A stretch of 52,151 bases of DNA, from the NCBI GenBank assembly GCA_023375785.1, contig SZWC01001201.1, forward strand, positions 74,347 through 126,497, read 5' to 3'. The notes beneath the pieces are model-generated. The model worked only from the letters and a program-made list of their open reading frames with translations. It did not search any database and was not told the DNA's origin. Positions 1-9,161 of the stretch are shown in pieces; the first letter of the stretch is position 1, and every line of letters starts with the position of its first letter. The stretch comes from Penium margaritaceum. Its lineage: Eukaryota; Streptophyta; Zygnematophyceae; Desmidiales; Peniaceae. The translations under genes and the position numbers were made by a program.

Positions 1-117
1 CTCAGTATGGACAAACAGGTCAAGTTTGTCGGATTTCGAAACCGTCAGCGTTTCTCAAGGAGTTGAGACGCTGGCGATTTTTGACTATCCGGCCAAAAAT
101 TTGCCCAAGTATGGTGC

Positions 118-185
118 TGACGTCAGCAGGTGGTTGCTGACGTCAGCACGACCTGATGACGTCAGCAAGCAGAATGCTGACGTCA
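118..185 (-). promoter_or_regulatory. Four phased TGACGTCA (CRE/bZIP-type) sites upstream of copia-A gag
   Basis: Perfect TGACGTCA octamers start at 118, 138, 157 and 178, each inside GCTGACGTCAGC-like context, with 19-21 bp between starts (about two helical turns). TGACGTCA is the palindromic core bound by CREB/ATF factors and by plant TGA-type bZIP factors; binding here is inference. The matching position of copia-D has four related octamers with the same period. Confidence 0.7.
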
Positions 186-199
186 GCGTCAACGCTGAC

Positions 200-980
200 A
201 ATTTTTTTTTGTTGTTCCGCTCGCGGTCCTGCGCGAGCGTGCAGCCGCCCAGTGGCGGCTGCGCGGAGACTACGCGGAAGCTGCGCAGCAGCTTCCGCCT
301 AGCTGCTGCTGCAGCTGCGCAGGCAGCTGCAGCAGCAGCTGCGTGGCTGCGTGCGCGGCGGTGGCAGCAGCAGCTGCACGCTGCCGCTGCTGCTATTGCG
401 CGCTGCAGCAGCAGCTGCGTGGCTGCGTGCGCGGCGGTGGCAGCAGCAGCTGCACGCTGCCGCTGCTGCTATTGCGCGCTGCAGCAGCAGCTCGCTGCCG
501 CCGCCGCCCGCTGCTGCTGCTGCGATGCCGCGCTGCCACGCTGCCGCTGCTGCTGCGCTGCTACGCTGCTGCTGCTGCCGCTGCTGCCGCCGCTGCCGCT
601 GCTGCTTCTGCTGCTGCAGCTGCGCTGCGGCTGCTGATGCTGCTGCCGCCGCTGCGGCTGCTGTTGCCGCCGCCGCCGCTGCGGCTGCTGCGCTGCTGCT
701 GCCACCGCTGCTGCTGCGCTGCTGCTGCCGCGGCTACTGTCACGCTGCTGCTGTGGCTGTGGCTGCTGCGCCGCTGCTGCTACTCAGCTGCGGTGGCGGT
801 GGGAGAAGGGCTGCTGGCACCGCCGCCGCCACGCCCCTCTGCGTGGTGGTACGCGTCGCTGCTGCTGTCTCTGCAGCTGCGATCTCACGTTGACGGCGGT
901 CGACCGTCTCCAACGGGTCCCAGAAGATCTGCTGCAGCGGTGACTCTCACTGCTGCTGCTCTGCTGCGTCTCTGCTGCGC
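200..980 (-). repeat. CAG/GCA-rich leader of copia-A
   Basis: About 780 bases of degenerate trinucleotide sequence, CTG/GCC on plus and CAG/GGC on minus, between primer site and gag. It contains a near-perfect direct duplication of about 80 bp (about 343-409 against 415-483, beginning TGCGTGGCTGCGTGCGCGG). All six frames stay open for long stretches as poly-Ala, -Leu, -Cys, -Gln or -Ser; I treat these as low-complexity shadows and not as genes. The same kind of leader occurs in the same place in copia-D and copia-E. Confidence 0.85.
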
Positions 981-1003
981 AGCTCGGTGAGATCTGTCTC
1001 ACC

Positions 1004-1015
1004 GCTCTGATACCA
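1004..1015 (-). other. Primer binding site of copia-A (tRNA-iMet type)
   Basis: TGGTATCAGAGC on minus, directly abutting the LTR end. This is the canonical plant copia primer site complementary to the 3' end of initiator methionine tRNA; it fixes the LTR boundary and the orientation. Confidence 0.93.
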
Positions 1016-1657
1016 TGAAAAACTGCTAGGAAGCTTCCTAGCCTTGCTGCTGCTGACGTGGCGACACTGTCCAGTCAGCTGACGCACTAGCAAGCAGGCA
1101 GGTGCAAGAAACAACAAGGATCAGGCTAGGGAGACGTGCAAAGTCTCATAAGCTTCAATAGCTTAGTAAATGCAGAGAGAAATGACAACTGACAGGTCCA
1201 GGACATAAATACCTGCCGCGGCGCACGGCGGGTGTCGCACGCGGCAGTCCAAGAGCTGTCCTAAAACCGGCCCAAAACCACTGTTTTGGCCGTAACTCTG
1301 CGCACACATGTCAGAATCCTACGCCGTCTGAACCTAGACGTGCAGAATCAAAAGACGCACGCAACGACTGGTCACATGCATACATCCATCGACTGAAAGC
1401 GAGTATATAATGCAAAAACATGCAAATGGGTCTCATGCCCAGTCCGCCGAAAGGCGCCTGCAAGACGTAGAAGGCACAACAAGGAGTCCCGGTGACATCT
1501 GGGGCTCTGGAACAGTGGTCGGTCAACTCCAGACGGGTAGTCCGCCGCCTGTCGTCGCGCCGGTGTCACCAGGGCCGCCTGCCTCAGGGATCTGCACGAG
1601 TATGGACACGGTCGAATGCTCACAGTAAACTGTACAGAAACGGCACAAATCACAACA
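1016..1657 (-). repeat. 5' LTR of copia-A
   Basis: A 642-bp LTR, TGTTGTG...TTTTTCA on minus, bounded by the primer site at 1015. A TATA-like GTATTTATG lies at 1212-1204 on minus; the same place in the copia-D LTRs reads GTACTTAC or GTACTTAT, so only this copy keeps a passable TATA box. The base content here is more GC-rich than in the copia-D LTRs. No partner LTR is in the window, so the age of the insertion cannot be judged. Confidence 0.88.
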
Positions 1658-3083
1658 CAGTTAACACGCACATGACAGGTCCAACACATGTGTATGAAAT
1701 GAGTGTTGCAGATCATGAAACATACCGGAAGTATGTCTTGGTCAATAACAAATTTGGGCATGGCAAATGGGCAGCCATGCCAGACATGTCAGTCCTCTAT
1801 GGTGCGCCAGACTTTGCCCATGTAGCCCTGTGAACGACCGGGTACATTGCTTATTTTGTCATGACATTTTATACCTGAAATGACGAGTATTATCGTAATT
1901 TTGCGGTCTGCATTCATACACATATGACATGTCCCTGACAATTATATAGAAGAAGTGCTACAGAACATGAAACACAGCGAATGTATGTCTCATTCACAAA
2001 CAACTTTGGACATACCGATCGTGACTCATACAATTCTGTGCATACGAAGGTGTATAGTGAACATTATGAATTCACTTGGTAGGACACTTATAAGCAACAA
2101 TTATTTTATACTTCGTGTACCCAAGAGCCCATAGAAATTCCCAAATTTTATTGTACTCATGCGCTTGGTGTCTTCTTTCATGGCAGGCATCAATAGCACG
2201 GATCCCAGTGTTCCACCATTTCAATGACGATTTTAAGCAAAGGTTTGGGTAACGGGTGTGTGACCATATACCCATAGAATTCCCAAAAAATCTGATATAT
2301 CCAGTAACCGCTCTTTAACAACGCCATGTCCACCAGTTTCGCACTTTACAGCTGAAATACCCACAGGTCGAAGAAAAACAACGAGGTATCCAGGAAAAAA
2401 ACGCGCGAACACCATGTCGACGCTGCATGAAATGTTGCGTCGGAATGCTGACATCATTATTTCAGTCGAACAGTCACAAATCCCTTTTTTGAGGGGTTTG
2501 TGACAGTTCGAAGGAGGGGTTTGCGTAGGGGGAGGGTCCGAGACAACCCACGCGTTGAAAGGGAACCTGCTGGGCCCCGCTACCGCGGGGCCCAGCAGGT
2601 GCCCACGCAAAAAAAGAAAACCCTCAACCCGAATGTAATTCGGGTTAGGGTTCTAACTCCGTTTGCATTGTAAACAGGGGGCTTTGCATGCAGAGAAAAA
2701 CTATTGGCAACAGTTGTTTTCGTGCAGTTGCGGTCGGCCCGGAAAAGAGAATGGACGGGAGGGGGGGATTCATCGCTCGATCGCGAACCCCTCGTGCGAG
2801 GGGGGGGGGTTTATCGCTCGATTACAATCTCGCGAGGGTGCGAGAGTGGCGATCGAGCGAAGTTCTCATGGCTATCTTCGCCATGCTCGATCAGCGATGC
2901 ATGTCGCTGATCGAGGACGGTGAGAGAGCTGGATACCTCGTTCTTATATTTTAAAGTGCTGGATACGGGGGACATAATTTTCCGCTCGAGGATATGGGAG
3001 GGTCCGCCCTTCATGATTGTGGATATGCGGGCTAATTCGCCCTTTGGATAACATTTGCAATACAAGTGTATGCAGCCTAAAAA
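1658..3083. other. Gene-free stretch between copia-A and MULE-1
   Basis: No convincing coding sequence. Two diverged direct copies of about 100 bp lie at 1671-1770 and 1918-2015 (both have CACAT-GACA-GTCC, then CATGAAACA, then TATGTCT and a TTTGG-CAT block). A cluster of strong inverted repeats fills 2473-2915 and is listed separately. The rest is AT-richer unique-looking sequence. Confidence 0.6.
2473..2915. repeat. Cluster of hairpin-forming inverted repeats
   Basis: Seen: (a) GTCACAAATCCC...GGGGTTTGTGAC at 2473-2504; (b) CCTGCTGGGCCCCGC, loop TACC, GCGGGGCCCAGCAGG at 2566-2599, a perfect 15-bp stem; (c) AACCCGAAT, loop GTA, ATTCGGGTT at 2626-2646; (d) TCGCTCGATCGC at 2773-2784 with its reverse complement at 2849-2860; (e) CTCGATCAGCGA, 6-base spacer, TCGCTGATCGAG at 2886-2915. 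No reading frame is preserved through them. They may be MITE-like or TIR remnants of MULE-1, but I found no matching copy on its other side. Confidence 0.7.
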
Positions 3084-3540
3084 TTACTCATAAGGACCAG
3101 GCCTGCCGTTCACTATCCACTGCTGCACTTGTGGGGGTAGCGTGTGCATCCAACCAATGATGTCACACATGGGGCACAAGTGCACAGAAGTGCCAGAAGT
3201 ATGTGCACGATCGGGATTAATGACCATCCCTTCGTCAACTTCTTCAACATCATCGTCTAACACTTCTTCTGGTGTGTATTCCGGTAGAGCACCCATATGA
3301 AAGGGTTCAGAACATGTGCTGTAGTATTGCCTGACCTCAAAATGCCTCCATTCCATCTGCAACCTCGACAACAAGTAATATGTGCCAGCTCCACACAAAA
3401 ACAAAGTGACCATAGGTATTTCTGGTGCGGACAGCGTGCACTCCATTGGTACTCGGTGCAAATGTTTGAGAGAAGTACAAATGCCTTTGATCCATGGTTT
3501 AATACTTTGTAATGAAACATGGGACACCTCTTTGTCACTA
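3084..3540 (-). pseudogene. Downstream MULE-1-associated exon with CPMCDIIGW motif
   Basis: About 150 open codons following a TTATTCTAG-type acceptor (near 3540) and ending in TAA at about 3086. Visible features: an acidic stretch (EEVLDDDVEEVDEG) and a C-terminal CPMCDIIGWMHTLPPQV. A similarly placed frame downstream of the MULE-2 transposase (46184-46540) ends with CPCAACDVMHWVNQFSG, giving a shared C-x2-C-D-[IV]-x2-W pattern. I do not recognise the family. It may be a second protein of this MULE lineage or a C-terminal exon of the transposase. The stretch 3541-4125 between it and the transposase tail shows no further clear exon. Confidence 0.45.
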
Positions 3541-4125
3541 GAATAAATTACATTTTCTCCTTAGTACAGTATTGCGATAAGTTAAGGGCAATGCAAGTCT
3601 TCACTTTCATTTTTACCATAGCCTGAACGTGGAGTTGGCAAGGTTTTCCAATGCAAATGACTTAACACTTTTCAAAGGAAACAATGGCCTAGGATTCAGA
3701 ACCACCCCTAACACAACCACACTAGCATGGTCATCACACATTATGGCCGGCCACTGCCCATGCAGAGTACACCGCTCGCTCAGGACCTGGATGTGCTTTC
3801 AGACGTGAGCTGCGACCAACGAACACTCCACTGTACCCCTGCACAGTGATATGACATTTTTGTTAGCAGAGTGTTCTTGGCCGTGAAAGGAACTGAAGAC
3901 GTTCACATGAACCTAAGGACATGAGCAAGGGAAAAACTCACATTAAAGTCCAAGTGCATCCATGCCTCTTACAACGTGGCTCTCCACCTCTTCCTCTACC
4001 CCATCATCCGCGTGCTCTGCTCCTGCACCATCTTTTATCGCCATTTCTCCTACGTCACCGTATGCGTCATGTTCCAGTGCACCATACTACTCCATGCGTT
4101 TGGCACCTTCAGCGTCGTGCTTTTC

Positions 4126-6659
4126 CTATATGAGCAGTCCATTCTCTGGCTCCGCCAGATACCCCAAGGAGTCCTCACTGCCACTGTCAGAGACATTGTC
4201 GTCGAAGTCATCTGCGGTTGCCTCTCCCACCTCCTCGTCTGTCAAGGACCCCATGGGGTCTGCTTTAGGGTCGTAGTCCGACGCATCACTGTCGTCAGTT
4301 GCTGCCCCTTCTTCTCTCCCTGTCCTTTCTTCTCTCACCGCACGTGCACCTGCTCCTGCTGCTGCAACGTCACGTTCTGCTCTTAGCGCTGCTGCTGCTT
4401 TGTGAGGCCTAGGTGCAGCTGGGTTGGGACGCCTCTTCTCCGTGTGACCGTTACGACCACACTTCGGGCAGATGAAGTTCCATTTCTGGAGCAGCGCACG
4501 CTCCATACGGGCACTCCTGGGACGACCACGGCCCCGCCGCGGACCTGGTCACCCCCAGCCAGTCGGTGTAGATTGGTAGAGTCCAGAGGCGCAGAGTGAG
4601 GGCATGGGGTTGCCGTAGGTGAGGCTCCAGTACCTCACTGTCTGCCCGCGGCTCACGTGAGCAGTCGGGTCCTCACCCACCCCCATCATGACGGCACAGG
4701 CATGCTGGCATGGCTGGCCGAACTCGCGCCACCGACGACACTCACAACTTCCGATGGTAAGATCCACGTGCCGCCAGACGTTTGTTGGGCCACAAACCAT
4801 TGCCATGGACGGCCCCTCCATCACGACGTCATGTGCAATTGTTGAACTGTGAAGCAGGCATTTCACGGGAGCTGGGGCAAGAGTCTCGTTGCAGTTGGCT
4901 ATCTGCTCGTGGCGCTGTGCCATGATGCCCTGCACAAAGTAATACACTTGCAGGAAGCAGTAGAAGGGGTAGAGCTTACAGAGGGACTTGAGACGGGCGT
5001 TCAATGACTCTGAAGCGTTGCTAGTGATGTGCCCCCCATAGGAACACGACACATGTAGGAAGTCCACTTCTGTAGCGGTATGCCACCCTGCTCGTCTCGT
5101 CTTGGGATGAGGTAGTTCGCGACACGTTCGCTGACTGACCACAAGTGACGAGACGCTCGGTGAAACTGCTCATGGATGAGGGCTCATGCGTACTTCCAGG
5201 CCCAGTAAGCCGCATGCTTGCCGAACTTCTCCTGGATATTTTGCCGCAGATTCCAGGCACAATAAGTGTGGGTAGTGCCGGGCAAGTGTCTTACCAGAGC
5301 CTTCGCTAGGCCAGCTTCTATGTCTGAGACAATGACTGCATCTGCAGAACGCGCTATGGGTTGAGCTCGTGCCAAATTCTCGCAAAACCACATCCATGTT
5401 TCCTCGTTCTCACTAGACACGTGTGTCCAGGCCATGGGGCATGCATGGTCATTCGCGTAAAAAAATTGCACGACCAGCATCACTTCCTTGTGGCCGTTCT
5501 TCAGGATGGTCCCGTCCATTTTCATGATCCTCCTTGAGTAGTCCTAGCCAAGGCGGGTGGCCCCTGGCGCCACAAACGCCCACTTGAACTTGTTTTGTGC
5601 ATACATCTTTGCGACTACATGCATTGATGGATCAATGTATTTCAGTTGCACGCCCACGAACACGACATTTGTCAAACGTTTCATCGAGAAAGGGAAAACA
5701 GAGGTGAAGAGCAATGCGGGACTGGCGGCACAACATACCTCTTGACACAACACTAGAAACGTAGCCCATGATTTCGCCTTTGCGCCCATGAGTTAGGCCT
5801 GAGCCAGTGATCTTGCACGATACAGCATACAGTTGGCCACCTGAATTCCCGTAACTTCCTTAATGATGGCTCTCAACGTTGCCGGAGGTGTTGTCGGATC
5901 CCGCACCATTTGCGACGATATGTGCCTTGCAATCCACCTGGTGGTCCGGGCGGGGCTCCTACGGCTAATAGTCGGGGTGCAGCTGTTTCCTTCTGTGACA
6001 TGGGAGAGTTTCAACGCCCCCAGCTTGGAAGACACAACCGCGTGTACGTTCCATGCGCAGCCATGTCTCACAGCCTCCACATAGCGTACGTCAATCCGGC
6101 CAGGCTCGTTGCGCACCCACTGAAGGCCAAAGCGGTTTGCTACGGCGTGGTCCTCGATTACTGCCATGTTGGTAGCCATGTTGTGGAACATTTTACCCTC
6201 GACGAGCTCGTCACCTTCTGCCTTTCTTTTCTTGGTCGGGCCGTTGGGGGAGTTGTCTGGCGTACCTGCAAAAGGATAGGATAGATAGTTCGGCAAGAAT
6301 TCAATTCATGTCATAGCGGGGCCGAACCTGTGGGCGGACACCAAGTAGGAGACAACGTACGGCAACATGTGCATAAACAAGTGTGAAGACCGCACATCCT
6401 ATACAGCGGACATGCCATGCCACATGACTAAGAAAGACACAAAAATACCACAGACACATATTACCAGTGGAGCCACTAGGACAGAAAACACGGTGCCTTG
6501 CCCAGGACTGTGTGTAAAATGGAGCCTTGGTCTGATCCGGGGAGCTTGGCTCCATCCGAAACAACCGCATGTTCTCCACAACTTCATCTTCCAACCATCT
6601 TCCCCAGTCCTCATAGTCCCGATCTCTGTTCAGCCAAAAGAAGAGTTCTTCTTTGGCAC
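4126..6659 (-). pseudogene. MULE-1: Mutator-like (MuDR/FAR1-type) transposase, decayed
   Basis: A transposase of the MULE superfamily would cut and rejoin the element at its terminal repeats in the nucleus. Order on minus: exon about 6659-6465 (WLNRDRDYEDWGRWLED), intron with GTAATATG donor and TTTTGCAG acceptor, exon 6265-5739 (DNA-binding region with basic KKRK), intron (donor GTATGTTG), then the core. Catalytic acidic residues are visible: Asp in MDGTILKNG (about 5516-5514), Asp in VSDIEAG (about 5324-5322), Glu in NASESLNA (about 5010-5008). The SWIM finger CECRRWREFGQPCQH and a C-terminal knuckle CPKCGRNGH follow, then an acidic tail. Breaks: TAA at 5790-5792, TAG just upstream of the DDE core (about 5547), TGA at 5184-5186, a frameshift near 5140-5100, TGA at 4549-4551. 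Same architecture as MULE-2. Confidence 0.88.
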
Positions 6660-6785
6660 CTGATTCACGGTTGACAACGTGGCGTGCCGGACTCTGGGGC
6701 TGAGCTGGAACCGGCGGTGGAAGAACTCCGTGCTCGGGAGGCCGATAGGCGCGTTGCTCAGGTGGTGGGGCAGTGGGTGGTGGTG

Positions 6786-7121
6786 ATGCAGCGGGTCATG
6801 CAGCTGATCGTGTAGCGGGTCATGCAGCGGGTGGTGCAGCGGGACGTGCAGCATGTGGTGCAGCGGGTGGTGCAGCAGGTCGTCCAGCGAGTGGTGCAAC
6901 AGGTGGTGCAGCGGGTGGTGTAGCGGGTCATGCAGCGGGTCGTGCAGGGGGTGGTGCAGCGGGTCGTGCAGCGGGTGGTGCAATGGGTCGTGCAGCGGGT
7001 CGTACAGCCCGTGGTGCCGCGGGCGGTGCAGCCGGTGATACAACGAGTCGTGCAGGGGCTGGTGCCGCAGTTTGTCCAACGCGTGGTGCCGCAGGTCGTG
7101 CAGCAGGTGGTGCAGCGGGCG
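6786..7121 (-). repeat. 12-bp minisatellite, about 28 units
   Basis: Unit RTGCAGCGGGTS on plus, kept in strict 12-bp register with point changes but no visible indel. Because the unit is four codons long, several frames stay open: HDPLHHPL-type and APPAARPA-type repeats on minus, VVQR-type repeats on plus. It lies directly upstream of the first recognisable MULE-1 exon, on its coding side, so a Pro/Ala-rich or His/Leu/Pro-rich N-terminal segment of the transposase is possible but not shown. No start codon or splice site decides the frame. Confidence 0.75.
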
Positions 7122-8540
7122 TCAGCTCGGCGGGTAGTGCATCCGGCGCCGCCACATCCACGCCGGTGGGGCACCACCCCGCCGCCGTCGGTGGGTTCCG
7201 CCATCCATGGTTGCGCCGCCTTGGGTCTGAAGGACCTGACAGAGTTGTCGTGCCTGTTGGCGGCGAGGCAATATGACGGGGAGGTAGCGACCGTTGTACG
7301 TGAAACTGAGACGCCACGGGCAACCCTCCCTGGCCGGCGGAGATTGCCCGTCCTCGTGTAAGTGGGCCTAGCAGATGTGACAGCGCGGTAGTTGTATGAT
7401 GCAGTGCCTCGGCACATGAGAGAGGTGGACGAGTGGGCGGCCTTGTGGAATCTGTACGCACCGGTCGGGCGGAGGCAGACGCCTCCGGCCTCCGGGCACT
7501 GCCCCCGGTCTGGGACGCCATTGCGCCACGAATGGGTACATTGGCATTTTTTGGGTATAATACATTGCTCAGGTACCCTGCAATTCGAATCACCTCGCTT
7601 GATCAGGGGAGAGAGTGCCATGTTGACGCTCCACCGCGAACACACCAATCCCCAGCATTGTCGCGGCTCTGCACCGGAGGAGCCGAAATGAAACGAACAC
7701 TCTTGGGGAGGGGGACGGTCGCTACCCACCTTCCATGCTCACGCTGAAGCTCACTTCCGCCAATGCATGTCAGGGACCATTACAACGTACGTGGACGGGT
7801 TATGCAGCCAATCCGCATGCAATACGCTCGTGCAACAGGGGATGGAGCTGACTGGAGCGCCTCCATTTCCGCACATGCAGGTGCGGGAGCCGGGCTGGCA
7901 TATGCTCATGCAGGCCGTGTTTCATCCATCGTATGGTTTACATGTGTACGTAACATCAGCATGGCATAGAAGAGGCATCCTCAAAGCCACGCAAAGAGCT
8001 CTATTCTTAAGGAAAAGCAATTACCCCTTCCGTTCGTGATCGGGCGGATCGTCGAACCAATTATTTCAGTAGATATGTGTACACATGTACAGTCCCATTG
8101 AAGGCCATGCAGCGTCTCATTGTACGGAAAGCGGAAACGAGACACAGCAATCGATTTCAGAAGAAAAAAAGTAACAGCGTGCCCAACGTGCAACACATGT
8201 AACGCAGGAACCGGGGTAGTCCTTGATAAGTGGAAGTACCATGGATGGATTGTTGCTTCCTGGAGAGCGACGAGCGGATGGTTGCTTTTCTTCCGAACCA
8301 CGGGTGGATCATTGATTTTCTTCCGAACGACGGGAAGATGAGACTCACACTTTGCGTTTATGGGTATCTAAGCTATTTCACCCAAACAATTATTTTGAAC
8401 ATAAATCTGCACACAGGCATCCAAACACAACTCCGTGTGAACCTCAAGATGTAAAATGCTGAGCTGGATGCTTTAATTTCTTCATGGACGTGTGTAGTTT
8501 CCATCTCACACTTAATGGACATGCATAACCTGGGAGAATA
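7122..8540. other. Upstream flank of MULE-1; no gene recognised
   Basis: A minus-strand frame stays open from about 7729 into the minisatellite, and a second from about 7593, but both look like compositional open frames and have no recognisable domain. A three-copy imperfect repeat of about 32 bp (GGATGGTTGCTTTTCTTCCG-like) lies at about 8240-8335. I searched by eye for a terminal inverted repeat matching the other side of MULE-1 and found none. Confidence 0.5.
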
Positions 8541-8640
8541 TTGTGATGTGAGACTTCCCTGTCTATCCATCTAGCTTACTGTGACCACTTGGTCGTGTCC
8601 ATGTTCATGTAGATCCCAAATCGGACCCATACGGACTCCG
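8541..8640 (+). repeat. Fragment of a copia LTR (copia-A/D family), plus orientation
   Basis: Starts TGTGATGTGAGACTTCC right after a purine run GGGAGAATAT that resembles a polypurine tract. The stretch CTGTGACCACTTGGTCGTGTCC at 8579 onward closely follows the first 70 bases of the copia-D LTRs (start of LTR at 26245 and 33336). Similarity fades after about 8640. A 9-bp hairpin (ACCCGTCGG, AGCA, CCGACGGGT; 8657-8678) follows. Probably a solo or truncated LTR. Confidence 0.55.
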
Positions 8641-8954
8641 ACGATTCCCTGACATGACCCGTCGGAGCACCGACGGGTGGTGACCCCACCCACCAAGAGC
8701 TGCCAAGCAGTTGCCACGGCGTCCCGTGTACTCATACGAATTCTCTTCAGGTTTTCTAGAGTCGTTATAATTTCTTAGTGGACTAGCAAGCAGATTGAGC
8801 TAAGTATAGCAATTTAGAGCTAAAACACATCAAGGATGGACATTTTTAGGGCCATTCTTACACTCGGCTGAGACACAAGAAATGCATGGTCCATCACGTG
8901 TGCGCCAATGTTGCACGCTAGAGCTTCTTTTCAGTTTTATCATCTGTAATGATA

Positions 8955-9063
<109 letters not shown>

Positions 9064-9161
9064 GAGTCAAGAGGTCACTTGTGTGTCTTATACCTTATTA
9101 TTAACAACTGACATAGGTGCGCAATGAGATGCTCAATAGTCCATACTCACACACCCCACTC

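Larger units (their letters stand above)
1..1657 (-). mobile_element. copia-A: 5' end of a Ty1/copia element (LTR, primer site, leader); body lies left of the window
   Basis: Seen: read on the minus strand, an LTR (1657 to 1016) starting TGTTGTGATTTGTG and ending TTTTTCA is followed at once by TGGTATCAGAGC (1015-1004), the usual initiator-Met primer site of plant copia elements. A CAG-rich leader (about 980-200) and an array of TGACGTCA sites (185-118) follow. The extreme left edge (CTCAGTATGGAC) is the reverse complement of the sequence 12-20 bases upstream of the gag start of copia-D (27765-27776), so gag should begin just outside the window. The LTR is homologous to those of copia-D (26245-26887 and 33336-33973): the first 70 bases and the primer-side region can be matched by eye. 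Same family as copia-D. Confidence 0.9.

Noticed and set aside
26..1002. Overlapping frames rich in Ala, Leu, Cys, Gln and Ser on both strands
   Set aside because: They all come from one CTG/CAG-type low-complexity leader; no frame has a domain or is favoured.
2640..2655. Telomere-like TTAGGGTT
   Set aside because: A single copy within a hairpin; no tandem array.
2626..2656. Helitron-like 3' end (hairpin followed by CTAA)
   Set aside because: The hairpin is only about 6 bases from CTAA, the next base is not T, and no Rep/helicase or 5' TC end was seen.
6758..7729. 323-codon minus frame with Cys/Thr repeats
   Set aside because: Runs through the 12-bp array in a frame that matches no MULE domain; likely compositional.
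2473..8335. Terminal inverted repeats and target duplication for MULE-1
   Set aside because: Looked for inverted similarity between 1658-3083 and 7122-8540 and found none I could support.
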